The notes beneath the pieces were generated by a model that worked only from the letters and a program-made list of their open reading frames with translations, did not search any database and was not told where the DNA came from. Source: Methylobacterium mesophilicum SR1.6/6 (GTDB lineage: Bacteria > Pseudomonadota > Alphaproteobacteria > Rhizobiales > Beijerinckiaceae). Taken from it: 64,000 nt of DNA. Made by a program: the position numbers and the translations under genes. Shown here in pieces: positions 7,468 to 15,983 of the stretch (the first letter of the stretch is position 1; every line of letters starts with the position of its first letter). The DNA is taken from NCBI RefSeq assembly GCF_000364445.2, contig NZ_CP043538.1, positions 4,483,447 to 4,547,446 of the forward strand. Direction: 5' to 3'.

Positions 7468-9770
7468 GAAGCCTTCTTTCTCTCGACCGGTGTACGGATC
7501 GGAAGGGTCACTTGGAACACCGCACCCTGACCCGCCTCCGACCGCACTTCGATCCGGCCGCCATGGAGGAGAACGAGCTGGCGGGTGATCGACAGGCCCA
7601 GTCCGGTGCCACCCTGCTGGCGCGTGCTCGAGCTGTCGACCTGCTGGAATTCGTCGAAGATCCGTGCCTGATCGGCGGGCGCAATCCCGGGACCGGTATC
7701 GGACACCGTCATGACGAAGGTGTCGTCGACGACGCGGGCAGCCACCTCCACGGAGCCAGCCTGCGTGAACTTGATGGCGTTGCCCACGAGATTCATGAGC
7801 ACTTGTGTGAGCCGCCGCTCATCGCCCTGTCCGATCGGCAGTGCCGGCGGGACGTCGACCGTCAGGGCGAGGCCCTTGGCCTGGGCCAGCGAGGAAGCCG
7901 CCACCGTGACGGATTCGATCAACGCGCCCAGTGCGTAATCCTGGACATCGAGCGTGAGCAGGCCGGCCTCGATCTTCGTGAAGTCGAGAACGTCGTTGAT
8001 CAGGCTCAACAGGTGGCGGCCGTTGATCTGAATCCGCTCCAGCGCCTCGCTGGCCTTCTCGCTGAGCGGACCGTACAGCCCGTCGGCCAGAAGCTCCGAA
8101 TAGCCCAGCACGGCATTCAGCGGCGTGCGGAGCTCGTGGCTCATGTTGGCGAAGAACTGTGTCTTGTGGAGGTCGGCGGCGGCGAGCTGTCGGCCCTTCT
8201 CGTCGACTTCTTGGAAGAGACGCGCGTTGCGGATCGCGAGGGCAGCCTGATGCGCGAAGGTGTGCAGGACATGCTCGGAACTGCCCAGGGGCGCGGCGGC
8301 GTCTCGGGCGAGCAGGAGGAGGAAACCGAGGCGGCCGTCGCTGTCGGCGAGATTGATGAGCGTGGCGGCCTGAAATCCCTCCGCGACGCCCGTGAGAAGC
8401 CCGCTGATCGTGGTCAGATCGCGGACCGAGATCACTTCAGCCGCGGCGTCACCGGCCCTCGCCAGGGCGTTGGCCGGGAGTATGTCGCTGACCGCGCTGG
8501 GTGGAAGACCATGGTCGCCCACACGGCGGAACGTCTCGCCCGGCGCCTCGACCAAGTAGACGGCGCTCGCGTCCGAACCCGCCAGGGTTGCTGCCCGCGC
8601 GGCGATCGCCCGCACGACATCATCGATCTGCAGTGAGGCGACGATGGCGCGCCCGGTTTCCTCGAGGGCCCGCAGTTCGCTGACGGAGCGGGCGAGATCC
8701 CGGGTCTGCCTCTGAATCTCGCTCTCGAGCCGCGCATACGACGTCGAGAGTGCGTCGGCCATGTCGTTGAAGCGCGTGGCCAAGGCCTCGAACTCGTCGC
8801 CTGTGCGCACGGCGATGCGATGCTCGAACCGGTTGGCCGCGAAGTGCTCGGCCCCGGCATGGAGCGCGCGGATCGGCACCAGCATGCGGCGGGCCAGCAG
8901 GAGACTGGCGCAGATCGCCACGACGAGGCCGAACGCGAGAAGCCAGACGAGACGGATGAGCAGATCGCGAACCGGCGCGAGCGCCTCGCTCACGGGCTGC
9001 GCGACGATGAGCGAGGCGGGCAGCGCAGCGAGGGGATATTGCGTGGCCACGACCGGCTGTCCCGCGGCATCGGAGGCGTAGGTCACCGAACCGGGTGTCG
9101 GCAGGGTCAGGCGATCGCCCGTCGTGTGTGGGCTCTTGTTGGAGCGGGCGATGCTGACCCCGTCCGGCGTGACGAGGTCGGCGTAGAGTCCGACGCCAGC
9201 GGTCGAGGACGGGAGGCTCTCCGTAAGGGCGGTCAGCCGGACGCGGGCCAGAGTGGCGCCCGTCCCCGCGCCCGGATGCGGCAGGAGAAGGTTCGCGTAG
9301 ATCTGATCCCCGACGACCTGCAGGTTCTGAAATCCCTTGTGCGTCGGGACCGGCCCGAGATCAGCCGATATCAGGGGATCGGTGCTGTCCGGCCGGCGGG
9401 CTCGGACACGCTCGCGGCCCTCGCCATCGAAGAAGGCGAGCGTCAGGACGATCGGCGTCTGATCGAGGAGCGCCGCGTAGTCCTCGCGGTGCTGGGCGAG
9501 GCTCTGTGCGCTCGCCCGGGTCACCCAGCCCACCTGCCGCTCGATCTCCGCCAGCGTGTCCTCGACGGTCGCGGTCGCGCTGGCCGCGAAGGTGGCTTGG
9601 CTGTGGGCGACCCGCTCGACCGTTTCCCGGTACAAAAACCACGTCTCGACGGCCGCATTGATTGTGAGGACCAGGGCGACGAGACTCACGAGCGTCAGGA
9701 CGTATTTGCGGAATAGGCTGCCTCGCCAAGTCAAGCTCGGCGCCGACGAGAGTGCGCCCTCCGTCCGCAT
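7464..9770 (-). CDS. membrane histidine kinase (Cache-like sensor, HAMP, GAF, HisKA, HATPase)
   Basis: The 768-residue protein starts at the ATG at 9770, with GGAG 7 nt upstream. TM1 (YVLTLVSLVALVLTINAAV) is followed by an extracytoplasmic sensor of about 230 residues. TM2 is LVWLLAFGLVVAICASLLLA, then HAMP (RRMLVPIRALHAGAEH) and a GAF-like domain (about 395-550). HisKA carries the phospho-acceptor His in FFANMSHELRTPLN. The ATPase domain has MNLVGNAIKFT, DTGPGIAP and GGTGLGLSI. It has no attached receiver; the next two genes supply receivers. The ligand is unknown. Confidence 0.9.
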   Translation of the reverse strand: MRTEGALSSAPSLTWRGSLFRKYVLTLVSLVALVLTINAAVETWFLYRETVERVAHSQATFAASATATVEDTLAEIERQVGWVTRASAQSLAQHREDYAALLDQTPIVLTLAFFDGEGRERVRARRPDSTDPLISADLGPVPTHKGFQNLQVVGDQIYANLLLPHPGAGTGATLARVRLTALTESLPSSTAGVGLYADLVTPDGVSIARSNKSPHTTGDRLTLPTPGSVTYASDAAGQPVVATQYPLAALPASLIVAQPVSEALAPVRDLLIRLVWLLAFGLVVAICASLLLARRMLVPIRALHAGAEHFAANRFEHRIAVRTGDEFEALATRFNDMADALSTSYARLESEIQRQTRDLARSVSELRALEETGRAIVASLQIDDVVRAIAARAATLAGSDASAVYLVEAPGETFRRVGDHGLPPSAVSDILPANALARAGDAAAEVISVRDLTTISGLLTGVAEGFQAATLINLADSDGRLGFLLLLARDAAAPLGSSEHVLHTFAHQAALAIRNARLFQEVDEKGRQLAAADLHKTQFFANMSHELRTPLNAVLGYSELLADGLYGPLSEKASEALERIQINGRHLLSLINDVLDFTKIEAGLLTLDVQDYALGALIESVTVAASSLAQAKGLALTVDVPPALPIGQGDERRLTQVLMNLVGNAIKFTQAGSVEVAARVVDDTFVMTVSDTGPGIAPADQARIFDEFQQVDSSSTRQQGGTGLGLSITRQLVLLHGGRIEVRSEAGQGAVFQVTLPIRTPVERKKAS

Positions 9771-9957
9771 CGGCAGACTCCACAATACCGGGCTGGCAGG
9801 GACGGCTCGTCCCCACAATAGGTGACGTGAATCGCCGTTGAATGCTCTATAAACAGCATGGTCGAACGGGGAACATTGGGCAACTGAAAACAAGCCGTTG
9901 CACGATCACCTGCGTTCGCGTGAGAATCCGATTCTCTCATGGTCTCGGGGTGCCGTG

Positions 9958-10641
9958 ATGTCGAAAGGCTCCAGTTTCGGTCCGCTCCTGCGCGTGAACC
10001 CGCTGTTCGCGGACCTCGGCCCGGAGGCGATCGACTGTCTCGCTGAAATGGCGACGACGCGGATACTGCGGTCCGGCGAAGTGCTCTTCCAAGTCGGCGA
10101 TCCCGGCGACACGCTCTACGGCATCCGGCGCGGGGAAATTCGAATCGAGACCGGGACCGAGGCCGGGCGACGCATCGTGCTGAACAGCCTCGGAGCCGGC
10201 GATCTGTTCGGTGAGATCGCGCTCCTTGACGGCCGCGAGCGCACGGCCGATGCGGTGGCCGCCGTGGCGAGCGAAGTCTTCGTCCTGCGACGTTCCGATC
10301 TTCTCGCCTACCTCAGGCGCGAGCCCGACGTGGCCATCCGGTTGATCGGCCTGCTCTGCAGCCGGATCCGCTACATCGCCGGTCAGATGAACGAACTGGC
10401 GACGCTGTCGCTGGGAGCCCGGCTCGCCCGCCGGCTGACGGTGCTGGCCGAGGATTTCGGCAACGAGATCCAGATCTCGCAGGAGCAGCTCGGCGCGTTC
10501 GTGGGCGGCACGCGCGAGAGCGTGAACCGCCAATTGCAGGTCTGGCGCCGCGCCGGCTACATCGATCTGCGCCGGGGCTGCGTCGTCCTCCTCGATGCCA
10601 AGGCGCTCACCCGGATGGCGCAGGAGCCGTCCTGCGCGTGA
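9958..10641 (+). CDS. CRP/FNR-family transcriptional regulator (CRP-type)
   Basis: The 227-residue protein starts at the ATG at 9958. The cyclic nucleotide-binding domain (about 10-125) holds a complete phosphate-binding cassette: FGEIALLDGRERTA at 84-97, with Glu86 and Arg95. A dimer helix follows. In the C-terminal helix-turn-helix the recognition helix reads TRESVNRQ, with Arg186, Glu187 and Arg191. This matches the RExxxR pattern with which E. coli CRP reads TGTGA. No Cys cluster of FNR type is seen. It is divergent from the kinase-cyclase operon, so its likely effector is a cyclic nucleotide made by that cyclase; this is inference. Confidence 0.88.
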   Translation: MSKGSSFGPLLRVNPLFADLGPEAIDCLAEMATTRILRSGEVLFQVGDPGDTLYGIRRGEIRIETGTEAGRRIVLNSLGAGDLFGEIALLDGRERTADAVAAVASEVFVLRRSDLLAYLRREPDVAIRLIGLLCSRIRYIAGQMNELATLSLGARLARRLTVLAEDFGNEIQISQEQLGAFVGGTRESVNRQLQVWRRAGYIDLRRGCVVLLDAKALTRMAQEPSCA

Positions 10642-10650
10642 CCCGACGGC

Positions 10651-10683
10651 GGGCCGGGCCGGGCCGGGCCAGACCGGGCCCGA
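10651..10683. terminator. possible bidirectional terminator of GGGCC repeats
   Basis: Four tandem GGGCC units (10651-10670), then AGACC and GGGCCCG, can fold into a very GC-rich hairpin between two convergent genes. There is no U-run, so activity is uncertain. Confidence 0.3.
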
Positions 10684-10710
10684 AGGGGGGAGGGAAGCGG
10701 TCGCTCCCGG

Positions 10711-12498
10711 TCACGGCAGAGCGCGTACCACCCGGAACCCGTTGGCATAGTACCGGACGTCGGCATCGTACCGGAAGCGTGCCGAGGGCTTCACGTAGCT
10801 GGCCGAACTGTCGAAGGAACCGCCCCGAAGCACCCGTTGGCTGCACGTCCCGGTGAGCCAGGCCGTTCCGTCTTGCGGGGCACCGCGGTAGGAATCGTTC
10901 CAGCAATCCTCGACCCACTCGGCTGCGTTGCCCGCCATGTCGAACAGGCCGAACCCATTGGGCGCGAAGCTCGCAACGCCCGCCAGTTCCCGGCTGGCTG
11001 TCCGGCTGCAATCGCGGCAATTGGCCTTGCTCTCGCCGACCTGGCTCCCCCAGGCGAAGGCGGTGCTGGTCCCGCCGTGCGCGGCGTATTCCCATTCCGC
11101 CTCGCTCGGCAGGCGGTAGGTCCGCCGCGTCAGCGCGCTGAGCCAGGCGACATATTCCTGCGCGTCGAACCAGCTCACGTTCGTGATCGGTTGCGTGCCG
11201 GCTTGGTCGTCCGCAGTATTCGGCCGGTACTTGCAGGCCCCTGCCTCGACGCAGCTGCGCCACTCGTTGATGGTCGTCTCCCGGCGCGCGATGGCGAACG
11301 GGCGCGGGATCGTCACCCGGTGGACAGGCCGGTCGAACGGCTGCGCGCCGGCGCCCATCTCGAAGGTGCCTGCCCGCAGGATGGCGAGTTCGGGGCAGGT
11401 GTCACAGTCTCGCAAGGTCTGTCCCGCCGTCTGATTGCCTTCCTGGATCGGCGACTGGGACCGCGGCGGGGCCGGAGCGGCCGGTGGGCTCGGAACCGGC
11501 ACGGCCGCTGCGGTCTGCGGGAGGACCGCCGGGGACGGTGTCGGGGATGGCGCCGCCGGCGGCGAGACTGGTTCGGGCGGCGGACGACGCGCGGCCCGCG
11601 GAGGCTCGGCCCTGCTGGTCCGGTCCGGCACGGGCGCCGGCGCGGCGTTTGTCGCCGCGACGGCGAAACGAAACTCCTCGATCAAGGACGAGGAGATCCA
11701 CGGGACGCGATCCCCCTTCGAGGCGCGCGACACCCCGATCCGGGTGTGCGTGAACGCCTCTTCCGCGGTGAGGTTCGGAGCGCGCAGCTCCTTCCCGAGC
11801 TCACTCACGAACAAGCTGACGTCACTGTCCTCCTCGCGGACCACCTTTCCGGGCGGGGCCGAGAACAGGATCAAGCTCCCTTCCGGAGCGTCGACCGGCG
11901 CCAACCCCGCAGACGAGGCTCGGAAGCGGCGTTCGAATGGATTCTGCCGAGCCGCGTCGACGACCGCGATCTTCACGCGCACGCCGCGCCGGTTCAACTC
12001 GCTCAAGATCGCATCGAGGCTGATGCCATCACGACGAACTTCTGTCTCGGACCAGATCTGCGCGTTTACGGGGATCAGAAAGCTCTGGCGCTCGACCTGA
12101 ATACCGTATCCGCCAAAGTAGATGAAAGCGGCCGCGCCGGCGTTCAACTTGGAGTAGAACGCGTCCAAGGTCGCCTGGACATCCTCCCGCCTCAGGTTCT
12201 CGCGCAAATCGACATCGAAATCGCTTCGACGCAACTCCTCCGCGATCAGGCGCCCGTCCTTCACGATCGTCGGCAACGATCCCTGCGCATCGGGATAGCG
12301 GCTGTTTGCGATGAGGAGGGCGAAGCGCCGTCCGGCCCCGATCGGGTTCTGAGCCTGTCCGGACCCTACCGTGAGAAGCATTACGCTCAGTGCGAGGAAT
12401 GCCAGAAAGATCAGCACGCCGCATCCGCCGATGCGGTCGCGTAACCCTGCCCGGAGCGTCAGCTCTAGAGGCCTTCGAACATAGATCCGTCCTGGCAT
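10711..12498 (-). CDS. pseudo-caspase fused to an FGE/sulfatase-modifying-factor domain
   Basis: The 595-residue protein starts at the ATG at 12498. A signal anchor (VLIFLAFLALSVMLLTVG) places the rest outside the cytoplasm. Residues about 55-285 are a caspase-like (peptidase C14) domain in which both catalytic residues are replaced. The usual GHG is FGGYGIQ (Tyr131) and the usual DACR is DAARQNPF (Ala183). A Pro/Ala-rich linker follows, then an FGE-sulfatase domain (about 365-595: TFEMGAG, YRLPSEAEWEYAAHGG, NGFGLFDMAGNAAEWVED, LRGGSFDSSASY). The FGE Cys pair is absent as well. It is probably a binding or scaffold protein. Confidence 0.85.
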   Translation of the reverse strand: MPGRIYVRRPLELTLRAGLRDRIGGCGVLIFLAFLALSVMLLTVGSGQAQNPIGAGRRFALLIANSRYPDAQGSLPTIVKDGRLIAEELRRSDFDVDLRENLRREDVQATLDAFYSKLNAGAAAFIYFGGYGIQVERQSFLIPVNAQIWSETEVRRDGISLDAILSELNRRGVRVKIAVVDAARQNPFERRFRASSAGLAPVDAPEGSLILFSAPPGKVVREEDSDVSLFVSELGKELRAPNLTAEEAFTHTRIGVSRASKGDRVPWISSSLIEEFRFAVAATNAAPAPVPDRTSRAEPPRAARRPPPEPVSPPAAPSPTPSPAVLPQTAAAVPVPSPPAAPAPPRSQSPIQEGNQTAGQTLRDCDTCPELAILRAGTFEMGAGAQPFDRPVHRVTIPRPFAIARRETTINEWRSCVEAGACKYRPNTADDQAGTQPITNVSWFDAQEYVAWLSALTRRTYRLPSEAEWEYAAHGGTSTAFAWGSQVGESKANCRDCSRTASRELAGVASFAPNGFGLFDMAGNAAEWVEDCWNDSYRGAPQDGTAWLTGTCSQRVLRGGSFDSSASYVKPSARFRYDADVRYYANGFRVVRALP

Positions 12499-12753
12499 GA
12501 ATGATGACCTGCACGCGACCGGCGGACGAGCGAGAACTGCAGTGTATGTAGAATTGGCCGAAGCGCAATGATCGTTGAACCCGAAGGTCCACTCATCCGT
12601 GGGATTATGTCGCCTCAATCAAGATATCAATAGGTTTCAATTGCCATTCCAGCAGCGAGGTAGTATGGATCGGGGGTCGTCCCGCTCGAATCGAAGAGAC
12701 GTCGCGCTCCCTTAAGATGCGAGCTCTGATCAGTGCGTTGCGCAGGAGGCATC

Positions 12754-13650
12754 GTGATTGATGCGGCGAAACTCATTACGGGCGGCCTGCCTTGTGCGGC
12801 TCTCGTTCTGCTGCTGACCGCATCCGCCGCAGCGGCGCAGGAGCGCAAAAGTGGCCCGACGCCGTCACCGCCGGGGGCGGCGGTATATTTCGTGGATGTC
12901 AAGAACGGCAGCACGCTACCGCCCAAGGCGACGATCCATTTCGGCCTGCGGAACATGGGTGTGGCACCGGCAGGCTTGGACCGCCCCAACTCTGGACACC
13001 ATCATCTCCTGATCGACACGCCGATGCCGGCCGCGGATCGACCGATCCCAAACGACTTCAATCACATGCATTTCGGCGCCGGACAGACTGAGGCTGAGAT
13101 CGAGCTGACGCCAGGCGAGCACACGCTCCAACTGCTGCTCGCCGACAAGGACCACATCCCGCACAATCCCCCAGTGGCGTCAGAGGCCATCAAGGTCCGG
13201 GTCGTTCCCCCGGGCGCCGAGCCCGCCGCCGCCCCGGGGGGAGGAGCCGTCCAGCAGCGCCCATCACCGCCGGGAGCGCGGGCCTACTTCGTTCAGCCGC
13301 GCAACGGCGACGTCGTCGGACGCAAGACGCTCATCCGCTTCGGCCTGACCGGAATGGGTGTAGCGCCGGCGGGCTTCGACAAGGCCAATACGGGTCACCA
13401 CCATCTGCTGATCGACAGCTCCCTCCACGCGCTCGACGAGCGCATCCCAAATGACTTCGAGCACCTCCATTTCGGCCTCGGACAGACGGAGGCGCTGGTC
13501 ACGCTGCCACTCGGCACGCACAGTCTGCAGTTGGTTCTCGCCGACGCGGACCACGTGCCGCACAAGCCGCCCGTCATGTCCAACGTGATTCGGGTGACCG
13601 TGACGCGGACGGGACGCAAGCCGCAACCGCGACGCCACCGCAGGCGGTAG
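12754..13650 (+). CDS. secreted protein with two DUF4399 domains
   Basis: The 298-residue protein starts at a GTG at 12754, selected because AGGAGG ends 5 nt before it. After a signal peptide (ALVLLLTASAAAAQ) come two copies of the same domain joined by a Pro/Ala linker. Both contain a PPGA-YFV opening, HFGL/RFGL-GMGVAPAG, the histidine motif GHHHLLID, a PNDF-H-HFG motif and a LADxDHxPH ending. DUF4399 is usually a single-domain secreted protein of unknown function. The conserved His clusters suggest metal binding. It is divergent from the pseudo-caspase gene. Confidence 0.85.
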   Translation: MIDAAKLITGGLPCAALVLLLTASAAAAQERKSGPTPSPPGAAVYFVDVKNGSTLPPKATIHFGLRNMGVAPAGLDRPNSGHHHLLIDTPMPAADRPIPNDFNHMHFGAGQTEAEIELTPGEHTLQLLLADKDHIPHNPPVASEAIKVRVVPPGAEPAAAPGGGAVQQRPSPPGARAYFVQPRNGDVVGRKTLIRFGLTGMGVAPAGFDKANTGHHHLLIDSSLHALDERIPNDFEHLHFGLGQTEALVTLPLGTHSLQLVLADADHVPHKPPVMSNVIRVTVTRTGRKPQPRRHRRR

Positions 13651-13740
13651 ATGATCCCATGCCGAACCACTTGAACCTCCGCGGACGACGACCGCCTTTC
13701 CGATCGGCAACTCGCGGAGAGACCCGCGGACCGCAGCACC

Positions 13741-13896
13741 TCACCGGATCGCGCAGCCAGCCGCGTGTTTAGCGACGGCTATCGTGAGAGTTTCTCCGCG
13801 CTTGCGGAGACTATCGAGGGCCGCTCGCTGTGCGAGAAGAAGATCTATGTCAGACCAAATCTGACATTTGATGCGTAATTCGGTCGACCGGCGCAT
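13741..13896 (-). CDS. 51-residue hypothetical protein with a CRP-like site upstream
   Basis: The ATG at 13896 follows a strong GGGAGGA sequence. The product (starting MRRSTELRIKCQIWSD) is mostly helical with basic ends and two Cys. It has no signal peptide, no membrane segment and no recognised family. A perfect TGTGA-N6-TCACA palindrome lies 61 nt upstream of the start codon, which supports a real regulated gene. Confidence 0.55.
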   Translation of the reverse strand: MRRSTELRIKCQIWSDIDLLLAQRAALDSLRKRGETLTIAVAKHAAGCAIR

Positions 13897-13956
13897 GATG
13901 TCCTCCCATCGCTTCGTGCTCTGATGGCGAGTATCGCCGCGTGCGTGGCGACCAGC

Positions 13957-13972
13957 TGTGAAGAAGATCACA
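13957..13972. promoter_or_regulatory. CRP-like operator, perfect TGTGA-N6-TCACA
   Basis: TGTGA AGAAGA TCACA is a perfect inverted repeat with the E. coli CRP half-site and spacing. It is 61 nt upstream of the start of the 51-residue gene. It is one of five such sites between 13.9 and 21.2 kb. Confidence 0.55.
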
Positions 13973-14090
13973 CAGCCGAGAATCAGATGGGAGCGAGCGT
14001 CGCGAACTGACCGGAAGCTCACTTTTCGCCTCGCGAACTGCCAAGAACCAACTCTTCCCAGCCAGATTGTCGCGCGACCGCCAGACGAAG

Positions 14091-14124
14091 GCGCGCCCCG
14101 CCAATGGAAATTGGCGGGGCGCGC
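14091..14124 (-). terminator. strong hairpin terminator for the RTX gene
   Basis: A perfect 15-bp stem (GCGCGCCCCGCCAAT paired with its complement) closes a GGAA tetraloop at 14106-14109. It begins 42 nt beyond the stop of the RTX gene. On the plus strand it is followed by a T-containing stretch. It is the most stable hairpin in the island. Confidence 0.65.
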
Positions 14125-14165
14125 TGTCTTGGACTTATGGCCGTAAGGTCTGGTCGATCACGGGG

Positions 14166-14690
14166 TCAGTGGAACATGCCCATGTCGGCAACGTGAGCAT
14201 CGACGTGTCCACCCATGTCGTGGTGAGCCGCCATCTGCCCATGGCCATGATCTGCAGGTCCGCTGCCCCCGAACAGGTGGTCGTTACCCGACCCGCCGTG
14301 GATGGTGTCGTTGCCTTTTCCGCCGAAGATGGCGTCGTCACCCTTGCCGCCGGAGAGGTGGTCGTTGCCAGACCCGCCGTGGATGGTGTCGTTGCCCTTG
14401 CCGCCGTAGACGGTGTCGTTGCCCGCCCCGCCGGAGAGGTGGTCGTTGCCCGACCCGCCGCTGATGGTGTCGTTGCCCTTGCCACCGTAGACGGTGTCGT
14501 TGCCCGCACCACCGTAGAGGTGGTCGTTGCCAGCCCCACCGTAGATGGTGTCGTTGCCCTTGCCACCGTAGACGGTGTCGTTGCCACCGCCACCGTAGAT
14601 GGTGTCGTTCCCGCCACCACCGTAGATGGTGTCGTTGCCGCTCCCACCGTAGATGATGTCGTCGCCAGAAGTGCCGAAGATCTTGGTCAT
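14166..14690 (-). CDS. small RTX calcium-binding protein with His-rich tail
   Basis: 174 residues. After MTKIFGTSGDDIIY come 14 consecutive nonapeptides of the form GGxGNDxUx (for example GGSGNDTIY, GGKGNDTIH), encoded by a 27-bp tandem repeat. These form a Ca2+-binding beta-roll. The last 28 residues are rich in His, Asp and Met (GPADHGHGQMAAHHDMGG). There is no signal peptide, as expected for a type I secretion substrate, and the signal would be C-terminal. The exporter and adaptor genes lie at 16.4 and 21.2 kb. No enzymatic domain is attached, so it may act as a matrix, adhesion or metal-binding protein. Confidence 0.85.
   Translation of the reverse strand: MTKIFGTSGDDIIYGGSGNDTIYGGGGNDTIYGGGGNDTVYGGKGNDTIYGGAGNDHLYGGAGNDTVYGGKGNDTISGGSGNDHLSGGAGNDTVYGGKGNDTIHGGSGNDHLSGGKGDDAIFGGKGNDTIHGGSGNDHLFGGSGPADHGHGQMAAHHDMGGHVDAHVADMGMFH
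14196..14650. repeat. 27-bp tandem repeat encoding RTX nonapeptides
   Basis: About 14 imperfect copies of a 27-bp unit lie inside the RTX gene; limits are approximate. The repeat keeps several other frames open on both strands, which produces spurious long reading frames. Confidence 0.75.
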
Positions 14691-15423
14691 GTGAGGTACT
14701 CCATTTTCTGTGAGGCTGTGCCTCGCTGCCCTGCGTCTTATCCATGGATCGCGGATATTTTTCTGCGATCTGTGAGACTTGATCTGGGGATACCCCGTCG
14801 AAGTCGTCCTTGTTTTATGATGCTGTCGTCGCGGATTCCGTGACCAAGATCACGCTGGATCGCTCGGTCGTTGATTGGACATGGTTCATGGCCGACGCGC
14901 CTGTCGCTAAAGCGGGCCCTGGCGTCATGCCCGAAGCACCATCCGGGTGAACCGCTCTCAGTGCCGCTCGGACAAGCTCTTTCCGTCATGTTGTTTGTCG
15001 GACGCCCGTTTCACGCCCAGCACGCAGTAAGGTCTCCGCGATAGAAGCCCGGCGTTCGACAGGGTATCGGGACTCCATTCGGGCCGCTATTGCGCGCGAA
15101 GTATGAATGCGTTGCCCGGTAATCTTAAAATATACTCAGCCGATACATCATCTCACCGGTAACGGCGAGGAATCGAGCAGCATGCGCTTCTCCGTTCTCC
15201 CCTAAACTTCACATGCGCGGAGGTGGATGGCCGCGCGGTCAGATCAACACAGGAGCCAGCACTGACTCGCTGTCCGGCCGAAGGCCCCTTCACTCCCGAA
15301 CCGCGCCTTCACGAGGAGTCGGCTGATGGAGCGCGGCGCGCTCACGGTCGCCGGTGCCGGCAAAGTCGCGGAGCCGGCTTCCGAGCTGCAAGCGCCACCG
15401 CACGTGAGGCACGCTAATGGGTC
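14691..15423. other. long upstream region of the RTX gene
   Basis: I see no convincing gene in these 733 nt. They contain one CRP-like site (14839-14854) and an unusually AT-rich patch near 15120-15150 (TCTTAAAATATACTC). The last part borders a decayed IS3 transposase. Confidence 0.4.
14839..14854. promoter_or_regulatory. CRP-like operator upstream of the RTX gene
   Basis: CGTGA CCAAGA TCACG is a perfect inverted repeat of the same length and spacing as the other sites. It lies 149 nt upstream of the RTX start codon. Confidence 0.5.
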
Positions 15424-15983
15424 ATGAAGTTGCACGGCCTGCTGCTGCAGCGACACGGGGGCGGAGTCGCGACGCTCCGTTCCGAGGGCAAGGTGGCGGT
15501 GGCCGTGCGCAAGACGCGCGGATGCTCGGACGGGCAGGAGATGGCGGCCGAGAACGACGAACGGGTCTGGGTCGCGTCCGCGCTCGACTGCGGCAATTGC
15601 GGGGTGGTGGGCTACCCGGCGACCACGACGGGCGTCTTGTGTATTCGCTGGTACTCGATCTAACGGACGATGTTCGGCTGCCCCCTCGTGATGGTCGGCG
15701 TCCTCGAGACCACCGAGGCCGGGTGTCGCGCACCGCGACCACCCCGCGCACGGCCTCGGCTCGCGACGCCCGCCGCTTCGCCCGCGAACTCGGATTGGTG
15801 CCGAAGACGACCCCGCGCGAGAGCCCGCAGAACAACGGCATGGCCGAGGTGTTCGTATGAACTTTGAAACGCGACGACGTGCGTATCTCGGTGCCGCCGG
15901 ATGACGACAGCGTATTGCGACAGCTTCCCACTTGGCCAGTGCACTATAACGACCTTCACACTCATCGTGCGTTCGGCTGTTGA
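15424..15983 (+). pseudogene. decayed IS3-family transposase (orfB remnant)
   Basis: Fragments in different frames line up with the rve integrase core of IS3-family OrfB. From 15424 there is MKLHGLLLQRH, CSDGQEM and VASALDC. From about 15750 there is ARDARRFARELGLVPKTTP and ESPQNNGMAEVFV, which stops at 15860. After a frameshift, LKRDDVRISV and RQLPTWPVHYNDLHTHRAF run to a stop at 15983. The normal C-terminus and the catalytic DD part between the fragments are missing. It cannot be functional. Confidence 0.75.

Noticed and set aside
9771..9957. CRP-like site between the kinase operon and the CRP gene
   Set aside because: The best candidate (GGTGA-CGTGAA-TCGCC) keeps only one good half-site, so autoregulation is not supported by sequence.
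14196..14650. Regular 27-bp repeats suggesting a CRISPR or minisatellite
   Set aside because: The repeats are in frame, have no spacers, and encode GGxGNDxUx nonapeptides on the minus strand.
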